A stretch of 28,402 bases of DNA. Origin: Abiotrophia defectiva_A (GTDB lineage Bacteria > Bacillota > Bacilli > Lactobacillales > Aerococcaceae). The notes beneath the pieces are model-generated. The model was not told where the DNA came from, searched no databases, and saw nothing but the letters and a program-made list of their open reading frames with translations. A program made the position numbers and the translations under genes. Positions 14,357 through 21,967 of the stretch are shown piece after piece. The stretch lies in assembly GCA_963546405.1 (NCBI GenBank), contig CAUUNL010000014.1, positions 1-28,402 on the forward strand, written 5' to 3'. Numbering within the stretch: the stretch's first letter is position 1; each line of letters starts with the position of its first letter.

Positions 14357-15241
14357 CTACACTTTCTCTTTGACGTTCTTACCGAAGAGACCTGCCGGCA
14401 AGACGAGCAAGATAACAATTAAGAGGGCATATACGGCCGCATCCTTGAAGGCTGAACCCCCGAAGGCAGAGACGAAGGTCTCCAAGAGACCGATTAGGTA
14501 ACCCCCGACCATGGCACCCGGAATGGAGCCAATCCCACCGACAACGGCTGCAACGAAGGCCTTAAGCCCTGGCGTCAGCCCCATGGTGGCCGCCATTTGG
14601 TTGGAGTAGAGACCGTAGAGGACGCCGGCAACCCCTGCTAGGGCAGACCCTAAGGCAAAGGTAAAGGAAATCACCGCGTCAACGTTAATCCCCATGAGTT
14701 GAGCTGCTTCTTCATCGACCGCAACCGCCCGCATGGCTTTCCCCATCTTGGTGTACTTAACAATAAATTGTAGAGCTACCATTAAGAGGATAGTAGTCAC
14801 GAAGATTAAGATTTGCTTGGAGTTAATGACCGCACCCATAACTTTGAAGGTGGTGGTCTTAAAGCTAGTTGGGTAAGCCTTGACTTCCGGACCGAAGAAA
14901 TAGATCATGGCATTTTCTAGGAGGAAGGAGACCCCAATCGCAGTGATGAGGGCGGCTACCCGAGTTGATTTACGTAGGGGCTTGTAGGCCACCCGTTCAA
15001 TGGTCACCCCTAAGACGGAGGTGAAGACCATGGTTAAAGCTAAAGATAAGTAGAAATCCATGCCCTGGACATTGACCAGATAGAAACCGAAGAAGGCCCC
15101 CATCATGAGGATGTCCCCGTGGGCGAAGTTAATCAAGCGGATGGTCCCGTAGACCATGGTATAACCCAAGGCGATCAGGGCGTAGATACTCCCCGTCGAC
15201 AAGCCGTTAAATAGTTGTTGTAAGAACCACTGGAGGTTCAT
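14357..15241 (-). CDS. livH: Branched-chain amino acid ABC transporter permease LivH
   Basis: A 294-residue permease, the second pore subunit. Family landmarks are NGLSTGSIYALIALGYTMVY, INFAHGDILMMGAF, the EAA loop AVAVDEEAAQLMGINVD and GGIGSIPGAMVGG. Two ATGs compete, at 15247 and 15241; I prefer 15241 because AAAGGAG is 9 nt upstream of it but only 3 nt from the other. The gene follows livJ after a 154-nt gap that contains a hairpin attenuator (15322-15369), so the membrane parts are probably made at a lower level than the binding protein. Confidence 0.93.
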   Translation of the reverse strand: MNLQWFLQQLFNGLSTGSIYALIALGYTMVYGTIRLINFAHGDILMMGAFFGFYLVNVQGMDFYLSLALTMVFTSVLGVTIERVAYKPLRKSTRVAALITAIGVSFLLENAMIYFFGPEVKAYPTSFKTTTFKVMGAVINSKQILIFVTTILLMVALQFIVKYTKMGKAMRAVAVDEEAAQLMGINVDAVISFTFALGSALAGVAGVLYGLYSNQMAATMGLTPGLKAFVAAVVGGIGSIPGAMVGGYLIGLLETFVSAFGGSAFKDAAVYALLIVILLVLPAGLFGKNVKEKV

Positions 15242-15321
15242 AGGCATAAGCTCCTTTCTATGTATGATGGCTATAAATTAAGTATAGCAGTCCTAAGGCT
15301 GAGGCGCCATACTTCCCCATG

Positions 15322-15369
15322 AAAAAGGTCGTATTGTGCTATGACTGGATGTCCAAGCAACAATACGAC
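15322..15369 (-). terminator. Attenuator-type hairpin between livJ and livH
   Basis: Perfect 10-bp arms GTCGTATTGT/ACAATACGAC (15328-15337, 15360-15369) with further pairing in the loop, followed by CTTTTTC on the minus strand. Placed directly after the binding-protein gene, it fits a partial terminator that raises livJ over livHMGF and also protects the livJ 3' end. Confidence 0.7.
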
Positions 15370-15395
15370 ACTAGCATGAGGGGGTCTGCTGTCTA

Positions 15396-16550
15396 TTACT
15401 CAGCTGACACGTTCACAGCTTCGGTAACTTCACCTTTTTCGAAGTGGAGCATTACCGCTGTCTTCACTGGGTTGTGTTTTTCGTCAAATGAGAAGGTCCC
15501 GGTTACCCCTTTGAAGTCTTTGATCTTAGCCAAGGCTTTGTTAACTTCTTGTGGGTCAGTTGAGCCTGCATCCTTGATAGCTTGCAAGAGCACGTTAGTC
15601 GCATCGTAAGCGAGAGCTGCGAAAGTATCTGGCTTCTTGCCGTATTCTTTTTCATAGGCTTCAACGAATTTCTTAACTGCTGGGTCATCACTCTTGTCAG
15701 AGTAGTGAGAAGTGTAGAAGACGTTGTTAAGGTTGTCTTTACCTGCTAATTCAACCAAGGTGTCGTTAGCAAAACCGTCACCACCGACGATTGGCTTGTC
15801 GATCCCGAGTTCACGCGCTTGCTTGATGATTAAACCAGCTTCAGTATAGTAACCTGGTACGTAGAGGGCGTCGAAGTCTTGAGTAGAGATGTTAGTCAAG
15901 ACAGTTAAGAAGTCAGTATCGTTAGTTTGGTAAGATTCTTTGGCTACGATGGTCCCGCCTTTAGCTTCAAATTGCTTAACGAAGCTATCAGCCAAACCTT
16001 GTGAGTAGTCGTTAGCTTGGTCAACCAAGAGCACGACTTTCTTGTAACCTTGAGTATCTGCTAAGTAGTTAGCAGCGGCAACCCCTTGGAAGGAGTCTTC
16101 GAAGCAGACACGGTAGATGTAGTCGTAGACTTTGCCTGCAGAGTCGAGGGTAATCCCGTTACCAGTTGCAGCAGGGAAGATAGCGGGTGTTTTGCCGTCG
16201 TTAGCGACTGGAATTTCTGCTAAGGCATCCCCTGTTGTTGCAGGACCGACAATCCCTGCCACGCCAGCAGCGACTAATTTGGTTGCAGCCGCAGCGGCTT
16301 CCGTCTTATCAGACTTGTTGTCTTCGACTTGCGCTTCGATTTTCTTGCCGTTAACGCCGCCGTGTTCTTCATTGTATTGCTTAACAGCTAATTTCAAACC
16401 ATTAGCCATTGGAGTCCCGTAAGCGGCAGCCGCCCCTGAGAGCTCGAAGTTACCGCCGACTTTAACGGTGTCTTGGGCTGAGACAGTAGCCAATGGGGAT
16501 GCGAGCAAGAGACCCGCGAAAAGTGCTGTTCCTAACTTTTTAAAATTCAT
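15396..16550 (-). CDS. livJ: Branched-chain amino acid ABC transporter substrate-binding protein LivJ
   Basis: A 384-residue periplasmic-binding-fold protein (Leu/Ile/Val/Ala type). VGGNFELSGAAAAYGTPMANG at the mature N-terminus, GIVGPATTGDALA, a DSFQG..AANY hinge region, PGYYTEAGLI and TFAALAYDATN closely parallel streptococcal LivJ. The first gene of the operon, it captures ligand outside the membrane and feeds LivHM. Oddly, there is no lipobox: the signal peptide (residues 1-25, LLLASPLATVSA-QD) ends in a signal peptidase I site and has no Cys, while Gram-positive binding proteins are normally lipoproteins. ATG at 16550 with AGGAGG upstream. Confidence 0.95.
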   Translation of the reverse strand: MNFKKLGTALFAGLLLASPLATVSAQDTVKVGGNFELSGAAAAYGTPMANGLKLAVKQYNEEHGGVNGKKIEAQVEDNKSDKTEAAAAATKLVAAGVAGIVGPATTGDALAEIPVANDGKTPAIFPAATGNGITLDSAGKVYDYIYRVCFEDSFQGVAAANYLADTQGYKKVVLLVDQANDYSQGLADSFVKQFEAKGGTIVAKESYQTNDTDFLTVLTNISTQDFDALYVPGYYTEAGLIIKQARELGIDKPIVGGDGFANDTLVELAGKDNLNNVFYTSHYSDKSDDPAVKKFVEAYEKEYGKKPDTFAALAYDATNVLLQAIKDAGSTDPQEVNKALAKIKDFKGVTGTFSFDEKHNPVKTAVMLHFEKGEVTEAVNVSAE

Positions 16551-16595
16551 AGTGTACCTCCTAAAATATGGTTCCTAAATCATGATGATGAGAAA

Positions 16596-16624
16596 AGTAT
16601 ACACTACTCCGGCTCATTTTACAA
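16596..16624 (-). promoter_or_regulatory. liv operon promoter
   Basis: TTGTAA (16619-16624), 17-nt spacer, TATACT (16596-16601) on the minus strand, about 40 nt before the livJ start. Upstream T/A-rich DNA (16625-16665) could be an UP element. I see no good CodY box. Confidence 0.65.
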
Positions 16625-16741
16625 TGCTTTTATTAAAGTTTTTTAATCTTTTGCTCATTTTCTTGTCTAGGCCTTATGTAGCGCGGAATCGGTGCCGTTT
16701 TGGGTGGCTGGCTGGAGGGGGATTTCTGGATTGTGGACTGT

Positions 16742-17035
16742 TTTGTGTGATTTCTTGGATTTTGCCCCGTTTTCGGCAGTTCCCTTAGGAGCTAGTGGTC
16801 CACTTTAAAGAGTGGACCACTGGCTCGACACTTTTCCTGGGTTTCGGCCCGGTTTCGCCGATTTCCCTGGAGCTAGTGGTCCACTCGGCGGAGTGGACCA
16901 CTGGCGCGGGGCTTTCCCCGGATTTCGGCCCATTTTCGACGATTCCCTGAGAGCTAGTGGCCCACTCTTTAAAGTGGGCCACTGGCTTGGCGCTTTTCCT
17001 GGATTTTGCCCTGGTTTCGGCGTTTGCTTAGAGAG
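16742..17035. repeat. Tandem 81-bp palindromic repeat, cluster 1 (three palindromes)
   Basis: Palindromes start at 16791, 16872 and 16953, exactly 81 bp apart. Each is about 35 bp, GCTAGTGGTCCACT-loop-AGTGGACCACTGGC in the first. They are joined by a conserved 46-bp spacer of the type CTTTTCCxGGxTTTxGxCCxxTTTTCGxCGxTT. A spacer-like flank precedes the first copy (from about 16742) and follows the last (to about 17035). It occupies the interval between the scrB terminator side and the liv promoter. Confidence 0.9.
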
Positions 17036-17091
17036 TTTCCTGGCTATTACTGCGACTTATTTGAGAGGATTTGCTAGCTAGTAAACTTAGC

Positions 17092-17126
17092 TACCCTATT
17101 TATCTATTACATAGATAAATAGGGTA
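17092..17126. repeat. 16-bp perfect inverted repeat
   Basis: TACCCTATTTATCTAT (17092-17107), a 3-nt loop, then its exact complement (17111-17126). Flanks TTTGCTA and TTAGCAAA extend the symmetry imperfectly. No T tract follows, so it is not an obvious terminator. It could be a mobile-element end or remnant, or a protein-binding site. Confidence 0.7.
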
Positions 17127-17160
17127 CGAGTTAGCAAAATTACGTGTCCAAAACTAAACA

Positions 17161-17185
17161 AAAAAGGGGCAGACGCCCCCTTTTT
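17161..17185. terminator. Bidirectional terminator after scrB
   Basis: AAAAAGGGG (17161-17169) pairs with CCCCTTTTT (17177-17185) around a 7-nt loop, giving T tracts on both strands. On the minus strand it ends scrB 5 nt after the stop codon. Confidence 0.85.
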
Positions 17186-17189
17186 CTTC

Positions 17190-18662
17190 CTATATATATT
17201 GATGAGCTTCCAACTGAGTGGCTACTAGCTTAGCCTGGAGGCCGGCACTGGCCATGCCTTCTAGGCGCGTTAGGGGCTCTTTGGCGAAGTAACGGAGGGA
17301 GGCAACGACTTGCCCGCCGTTGACAAAGACTTCTAACGAGCTGGCATCGAGCCAAAGGTCTAAATGCTTAAGCTCTTCTTCTAGCTTCATATGGCGCCAT
17401 TCTTGCAAGCCGGTTAGCCAGTTGAAGCGCGCCAAACTTAGACGACCTTGAGTGGCCCAGTATTCGACCGTCACATTATCATCTAAGAAGAGTTCCCAAT
17501 CTGCTAGAGTCTCAAAGTCCACTTGCACTCTTTGCGCCCGGCCCGCCAAATCCAAACTGAAGTCAGCCGAGTTCCAAATCAGCCTTTGCGCCCAGCCTGC
17601 CAAATCCGAACTGAAGTCATCCGAAGTCCAATCCAGCGACTGGCTAGCTCCTGCCAACCCATCCAATTCCGCAATCGGCGTCTGATAGAGTTTGCCGTCT
17701 ACTAGGCGTAACTGGCGCGGAATGGTCAGGTGATGAATCCAGTCGTCCTGACGGGTTGGGATGGCGGCCTCTTGGTCAGGCCAGGTAATGCCCATCCAAG
17801 AGTATTGGATGACCCGGCCATCGGGCGCCACAAAGGACTGAGGCGCATAGTATTCAAAGCCGCGGTCACATTCCTGCATATCCGCAAAGTCCGCATTATC
17901 CGGCAGGAAGCGGCCAGTCTGGCTATCCCAGGTCCCGACTAAGTAAGTGGTGTTAAAGATATTATGGTAGCTATCCCCGATTGGGTCGACCCCTTGAGGT
18001 GAGAAGATGAAGACGGCCTTATCCTGGCCTGTCACCTCATCTGTCAAGAAGACCATATCCGGGCACTCCCACATATAGCCCAGAGGCTGATCAAATTGGA
18101 AGATAGAACCGCGGTAATCCCAGTCTTTGAGGTCTTTAGAGAAGAAGGCTACGGTATCGCCGGTCTTATCTAAGCGCTGAGCCCCTAGTAACATCCACCA
18201 GCCTTGGACGGTCGCATCATACCAGACCTTAGGATCCCGCACATGGCCGGTATAGTCCGGCAACTGCTCAGTCACAGGGCCTAACTTGGTGAAATGAATG
18301 CCGTCTGTCGAAGTGGCAATACATTGGTAGCTGGTCCGGCGACCTGCCTCATCCTTGGTATTACCGGTATAGAAGAGGTAGAGGATGTCCTCGTGGACGA
18401 TAGAGCCACCCGAATAGACCCCGTTCTTATCGAACCAGTCATCGGACTTGAGGGCTACCGGCAACTGCTCATAGTTCACGAAGTCCTTGGTCCGGACATG
18501 ACCCCAGTATTTGGTAGAGTGGTCGGTCGCATGCGGGTTATATTGATAGAAAATATGATAATAACCCTGGAAATAGCAGAGCCCGTTGGGGTCATTGAGT
18601 AGTCCCTGCTCAGGCGTCAGGTGGAAGTGTTGGGCGTAAGGCCCTTTGTTGCGGCTTGACAT
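17190..18662 (-). CDS. scrB: Sucrose-6-phosphate hydrolase (GH32)
   Basis: A 490-residue cytoplasmic glycoside hydrolase family 32 enzyme that cleaves sucrose-6-phosphate, made by the sucrose PTS, into glucose-6-phosphate and fructose. The nucleophile Asp24 is in LLNDPNG (usual form WMNDPNG), the transition-state stabiliser Asp143 in VRDP and the acid/base Glu199 in WECPD, all intact. Length is normal for ScrB. Residues about 342-378, in the linker between the beta-propeller and the C-terminal beta-sandwich, are an in-frame tandem duplication of 18 codons (see separate entry). The ATG at 18662 follows AAGGAGG. It has its own extended -10 promoter and lies after a scrA terminator, so it may be expressed partly independently of scrA. 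Confidence 0.95.
   Translation of the reverse strand: MSSRNKGPYAQHFHLTPEQGLLNDPNGLCYFQGYYHIFYQYNPHATDHSTKYWGHVRTKDFVNYEQLPVALKSDDWFDKNGVYSGGSIVHEDILYLFYTGNTKDEAGRRTSYQCIATSTDGIHFTKLGPVTEQLPDYTGHVRDPKVWYDATVQGWWMLLGAQRLDKTGDTVAFFSKDLKDWDYRGSIFQFDQPLGYMWECPDMVFLTDEVTGQDKAVFIFSPQGVDPIGDSYHNIFNTTYLVGTWDSQTGRFLPDNADFADMQECDRGFEYYAPQSFVAPDGRVIQYSWMGITWPDQEAAIPTRQDDWIHHLTIPRQLRLVDGKLYQTPIAELDGLAGASQSLDWTSDDFSSDLAGWAQRLIWNSADFSLDLAGRAQRVQVDFETLADWELFLDDNVTVEYWATQGRLSLARFNWLTGLQEWRHMKLEEELKHLDLWLDASSLEVFVNGGQVVASLRYFAKEPLTRLEGMASAGLQAKLVATQLEAHQYI
17531..17638. repeat. 54-bp in-frame tandem duplication inside scrB
   Basis: Units 17531-17584 and 17585-17638 each begin TTTGCGCCC and match at most positions, including CCAAATCC-AACTGAAGTCA. 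54 bp is 18 codons, so the protein gains one extra copy of a (S/T)-xx-DFSxDLAGxAQR-type segment. Confidence 0.9.
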
Positions 18663-18696
18663 GGCTGGTCCTCCTTTTTGATTATAGGCTGATTAT

Positions 18697-18705
18697 ATTA
18701 TAGCA
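18697..18705 (-). promoter_or_regulatory. scrB promoter (extended -10)
   Basis: TGCTATAAT on the minus strand is a consensus extended -10 (TGnTATAAT); the -35 region is weak. It lies between the scrA terminator and scrB. Confidence 0.55.
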
Positions 18706-18727
18706 CAGCTACCCTCAGGCACCTATG

Positions 18728-18754
18728 AAAACAGGACGAGTTGCCCCGTCCTGT
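18728..18754 (-). terminator. Terminator after scrA
   Basis: 8-bp perfect stem ACAGGACG/CGTCCTGT (18731-18738, 18747-18754) followed by TTTTC on the minus strand, 18 nt after the scrA stop. The T tract is short, so some read-through to scrB is likely. Confidence 0.7.
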
Positions 18755-18772
18755 CATAAGTCATGCTTGTGC

Positions 18773-20164
18773 TTAAGCTTGTTTGTCTTCTTTGTAACCG
18801 AAGGCGTAGGTCAAGCCGAACCCAATCCCGAAGCTGACTGCCAGCACCAAGAGGTAAGCAAAGATATTGTTGAGGTAGAGTAAGACCCCTGGTAATACAG
18901 TGACAGACATCCCGGTCCCTGCTAATTTCATGAGGCCTGCTAACCAACCACCCGCAGCCCCGGCAACGAGACCCATGACGAATGGTTTACCATAACGGAG
19001 GTTAACCCCGAAGATAGCTGGTTCGGTAATCCCTAGCAAGCAGGAAATCCCTGAAGAGTATGCTAAAGCACGAACCTTGTGGTTAACTGTCTTGTAACCT
19101 ACAGCGAAGGTTGCCCCTGCTTGTCCTGCCATGGCAGCAGTGAAGTAAGCATTCAGTGGGTTAGTCTTGTCGCCGTTAGTCAATAATTGTAACTCTAAGA
19201 AGTTGAAGATGTGGTGAATCCCGGTAACCACGATGATTTGTTGAACCCCACCGACGATGAGACCCGCTAAACCAAATGGTAAGGTCAGGATTTGCTTGGT
19301 TACGTCCAGTACGACTGTTTCCAAGGAGTGGAAGACTGGCCCAATAGCGAAGAGACCCAAGATAGACATTACCAAGAAGGTTAAGAATGGTGTCACGATC
19401 AAGTCGAAGGTATCCTTAACGTGGTCATGGAGCCATTTTTCAAGTTTAGCCCCGATTAAACCAACGAAGAAGGCTGGTAAGACGGTCCCTTGGTAACCTA
19501 CGACTGGAATGAAGCCGAAGAAGGTTAAGGCTTGCGCATCCCCACTTGCTACTGCATAGGCGTTAGGCAAGGCAGGGTTGACCATCATTAAACCAAGGAC
19601 AATCCCTAAAACAGGGTTCCCACCGAAGACCTTGAAGCTAGACCAAGCAACTAAGGCTGGTAAGAAGGCGAAGGCGGTATCGGTTAAGATTTGTGTATAG
19701 AGTAAGAAGTTTTGGTCGATTTGCTTAGGATCGGTTAAGCCGAAGAGGCCGATCACTTCTGGACGAGTGAGGACACCCCGAACCCCCATGAAGAGACCGG
19801 TTGCCACCAAGACTGGGATGATTGGTACGAAGACGTCCCCGAAGGTCCGAATCATACGTTGTAGGACATTCCCTTGTGGCTTAACTTCTTCTTTTTGGTC
19901 GGACTTGGTTACAGCGTTAACGCCCAAGGCTGATACTTCTTCATAGACCTTGTTGACCGTACCGGTTCCAAAAATAATTTGGTATTGACCGGAGTTGAAG
20001 AAAGCGCCCATAACCTTGTCGGTATTTTCGATGGCTTCCTTATCAATTTTGGCTTCGTCCTTGACCATAACACGTAGACGAGTTGCGCAGTGTGCGACGC
20101 TAGAGATGTTTTCCTTACCACCTAGGTATTTGACAACATCTTGTGCGATTTCTTTAAATCCCAT
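18773..20164 (-). CDS. scrA: Sucrose-specific PTS transporter subunit EIIBC
   Basis: A 463-residue PTS permease of the glucose-sucrose superfamily. The EIIB domain is at residues 1-about 80 with the phosphorylated Cys26 in VAHCATRLR. The EIIC domain (about 105-455) has ten or so membrane segments and the family landmarks GIHHIFNFLELQL and ITEPAIFGVNLRYGKPF. Sucrose specificity, rather than trehalose, is inferred from the flanking scrB and scrR. There is no EIIA domain, unlike the EIIBCA form common in streptococci, so phosphate must come from an EIIA-Glc encoded elsewhere. ATG at 20164 with AAGGAGG upstream; transcribed from a near-consensus promoter with two operators. Confidence 0.93.
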   Translation of the reverse strand: MGFKEIAQDVVKYLGGKENISSVAHCATRLRVMVKDEAKIDKEAIENTDKVMGAFFNSGQYQIIFGTGTVNKVYEEVSALGVNAVTKSDQKEEVKPQGNVLQRMIRTFGDVFVPIIPVLVATGLFMGVRGVLTRPEVIGLFGLTDPKQIDQNFLLYTQILTDTAFAFLPALVAWSSFKVFGGNPVLGIVLGLMMVNPALPNAYAVASGDAQALTFFGFIPVVGYQGTVLPAFFVGLIGAKLEKWLHDHVKDTFDLIVTPFLTFLVMSILGLFAIGPVFHSLETVVLDVTKQILTLPFGLAGLIVGGVQQIIVVTGIHHIFNFLELQLLTNGDKTNPLNAYFTAAMAGQAGATFAVGYKTVNHKVRALAYSSGISCLLGITEPAIFGVNLRYGKPFVMGLVAGAAGGWLAGLMKLAGTGMSVTVLPGVLLYLNNIFAYLLVLAVSFGIGFGLTYAFGYKEDKQA

Positions 20165-20216
20165 TTGTGTTCCTCCTTCATGCAGATGAGACTAAAACAA
20201 TAATTGCCTGTAGAAA

Positions 20217-20230
20217 AGAAACCGGTTCTC
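20217..20230. promoter_or_regulatory. scrR: ScrR operator O1
   Basis: AGAAACCGGTTCTC, a near-perfect palindrome around the central CG typical of LacI-family operators, located just downstream of the scrA transcription start. Confidence 0.7.
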
Positions 20231-20241
20231 CTCTAAGCCTT

Positions 20242-20269
20242 ATTATACTTGGAATAGAACCGGTGTCAA
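20242..20269 (-). promoter_or_regulatory. scrA promoter
   Basis: TTGACA (20264-20269), 16-nt spacer and TATAAT (20242-20247) on the minus strand: both hexamers are perfect consensus. Operator O2 lies over its -35 and spacer and O1 just downstream of the start point. Confidence 0.85.
20255..20268. promoter_or_regulatory. scrR: ScrR operator O2
   Basis: TAGAACCGGTGTCA shares the GAACCGG core of O1 and overlaps the -35 and spacer. The two operator centres are 38 bp apart, on either side of the -10. Confidence 0.65.
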
Positions 20270-20286
20270 TATAATTAAATGTGAAA

Positions 20287-20307
20287 ATGAAATCGTTTAG
20301 TTTTCAT
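20287..20307. promoter_or_regulatory. cre-like catabolite-control site
   Basis: ATGAAATCGTTTAGTTTTCAT has ATGAAA/TTTCAT arms and a central CG. It matches a cre consensus (TGWNANCGNTNWCA) at 12 of 14 positions. Lying upstream of the scrA -35, its effect could be through CcpA, or it may be a third LacI-family site. Confidence 0.4.
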
Positions 20308-20313
20308 ATTGGT

Positions 20314-21294
20314 CTAGACAGCTGTAACTGACTGTCTGATAACAAGGGATGTTTCTAACTTACGTTTAGTAACCGTGCCTTGGCCTTGAATTCTATCTAG
20401 CAACATTTTGGTAGCAACATAGCCAGCATGACGATAAGGATATTCCACCGTCGTCAAGCCAGGATAGATAGAAGAGCCTAGGACATTGTTGCCAAAACCA
20501 GCAAAGTTAATTTGCTCTGGCACCTGATAGCCTGCCTCTAGGCAAGCCCGCATGGCACCAATGGCAATAATATCGGTCGCCCCCACAATCAGGCGAGGCT
20601 TATTGAGCAGCACTTGATCCCGCGTTACTTGGTAGCCATCCATGAGGTTGAAGCCACAGCTATACTCACGGAAGCTGGTATCACCGTATTTGAGAAATTC
20701 TCGCTTAATGGCATCCCGGCGCTTAATGCCCACGGCTGGGTCGGTTGTGGTCACGGTCAAGAAGTCCATATCCCGATGGCCCATGGCATAGAGGTAGTCA
20801 GCCAGCTGGCGGCCCGCACTCTCCTCGTCGTAGTAAATGGTATTCTCGTCCAAGAATTCTTGACCAATGGTCACGATTGGCACCTGGACATTCTCAAGCA
20901 GTTCAATAATCCGGTTGTCGGTGTGGGACATGAGGAAGATGACCCCGTCCATCTTATTAACTTGGAAGGTTCTGAGGGCCTCTTCTTCCCTACTGACCGA
21001 GAAATTAGAATTAATAATTAAAACCTGATAGTTGTGCTGACGGAAAACTTCGTCAATTTCACTCAGGATACAGTTGGCTGAAAAACTATCAAGCCGCGGT
21101 ATGATGACGCCAATCATACGGCTCTCCTTGGCTTTCAAGCTTTGGGCAAAAGAATTAGGTACATAGCCGGTTTGCTTGATGACTGCCTCAATCTTGGCAG
21201 CTGTTTTCCGGCTGACGGAACCCCCGTTCAAATGTCTAGAAACCGTACTTTTGGCAACACCTGCTAATTTTGCAATATCATTAATCGTTGTCAT
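20314..21294 (-). CDS. scrR: LacI-family sucrose operon repressor ScrR
   Basis: A 326-residue transcription factor. The N-terminal helix-turn-helix is canonical (TINDIAKLAGVAKSTVSRHL then N), followed by the hinge helix region GYVPNSFAQSLKAKES and a periplasmic-binding-like effector domain (MIGVIIPRLDSFSANCIL onward, NFAGFGN near the end). Its position just upstream of scrA, with CCGG-centred palindromes on the scrA promoter, supports sucrose control. ATG at 21294 with GGAGGG 5 nt upstream. No terminator is visible between its stop and the scrA promoter, so it may also read into scrA. Confidence 0.9.
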   Translation of the reverse strand: MTTINDIAKLAGVAKSTVSRHLNGGSVSRKTAAKIEAVIKQTGYVPNSFAQSLKAKESRMIGVIIPRLDSFSANCILSEIDEVFRQHNYQVLIINSNFSVSREEEALRTFQVNKMDGVIFLMSHTDNRIIELLENVQVPIVTIGQEFLDENTIYYDEESAGRQLADYLYAMGHRDMDFLTVTTTDPAVGIKRRDAIKREFLKYGDTSFREYSCGFNLMDGYQVTRDQVLLNKPRLIVGATDIIAIGAMRACLEAGYQVPEQINFAGFGNNVLGSSIYPGLTTVEYPYRHAGYVATKMLLDRIQGQGTVTKRKLETSLVIRQSVTAV

Positions 21295-21480
21295 TGTTAC
21301 CCTCCTAGCGATTATCTAGCCTTCGCTGGTAGTGAGTAGCATAGAGCTTATGACAAGTGCGTCTTAGACCGCCCCGAGGGCGTCTGGACTGTATCTTACT
21401 AAAAATCTCTTACGCTTGCTTCACTTACATAATTCAACATTATCTTACATTAAACCCAAGTAAATTTAAACGGAAAATAC
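21295..21480. other. scrR upstream region
   Basis: 186 nt between scrR and the terminator at 21481. A short hairpin AGAC-GCCC/GGGC-GTCT near 21367-21382 lies in the probable scrR leader. The rest is AT-rich; I find no consensus promoter I would commit to, although one must lie here if scrR is not served by read-through. Confidence 0.35.
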
Positions 21481-21530
21481 AAAAAAATGTCAAAAGATTG
21501 TGCATTATGCCCTGCCCACAAACTTTTGAC
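21481..21530 (-). terminator. Terminator of the 21986-21481 unit
   Basis: GTCAAAAG/CTTTTGAC arms (21489-21496, 21523-21530) extended by TTGTG/CACAA after one mismatch, then ATTTTTTTG on the minus strand. Confidence 0.75.
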
Positions 21531-21745
21531 GCCTATTTACCGTGCTTGAATTCGTTTTATGACTTGGAAAACTGCCCACTAGCCCCTTTGCCTATGGTCA
21601 GATTCTTTCGTTATAAACGCGTCCTTTCATCCACACGCAAGCCCCCTAGGGACCAACGTCAAATTCTCACGATTCATCAGTTGCGTCAACACTCTTCACT
21701 TACTAGATTGCGGTCCTCACCCCTTTAAATTGTGCCGTTTTGGGC

Positions 21746-21967
21746 CTAAGCGGGCCCTCTCACTTGATTAGCATATCTATCCGGCGCCACCCCATTGGGC
21801 TGGGTCACTGTCTGCCATTGACTGGCCAGACTGGGCAAGTTATCCACTAGCTCACAGGGGTATGGTGCTTGGGATAGACAGGTATTATAACTAACACCGG
21901 TCACATCCTCCCCTTCTCGTGATGAGTACTTAAGATATTGCAGTTTCAATTTTGGAACTAGTTCCAT
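21746..21967 (-). CDS. Doubtful 73-codon open frame
   Basis: The longest frame in the 21986-21481 unit, starting about 19 nt after the predicted transcription start. There is no Shine-Dalgarno before its ATG, no hydrophobic segment, and composition gives no hint of a family. I list it because it has a promoter and terminator of its own; it may be a relic or a chance frame within a noncoding RNA. Confidence 0.2.
   Translation of the reverse strand: MELVPKLKLQYLKYSSREGEDVTGVSYNTCLSQAPYPCELVDNLPSLASQWQTVTQPNGVAPDRYANQVRGPA

Noticed and set aside
16791..16987. CRISPR array
   Set aside because: The spacers are themselves near-identical, the period is 81 bp and there are no cas genes; it is a tandem repeat.
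16785..17081. Open frames on both strands through the repeat cluster (up to 89 codons), and a similar plus-strand frame at 24016-24243
   Set aside because: They are translations of the 81-bp repeat, have no ribosome binding sites, and exist only because the period is a multiple of three.
20614..21021. 135-codon plus-strand frame opposite scrR
   Set aside because: Lies wholly inside a well-supported LacI-family gene on the other strand.
21704..21727. T-box-like string (GGGGTGAGGACCGC on the minus strand) in the candidate RNA
   Set aside because: It departs from the AGGGTGGNACCGCG core, and there is no adjacent antiterminator/terminator pair or amino acid gene.
21357..21728. 123-codon plus-strand frame upstream of scrR
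   Set aside because: No ribosome binding site, no promoter on that strand, and it overlaps the minus-strand terminator at 21481-21530.
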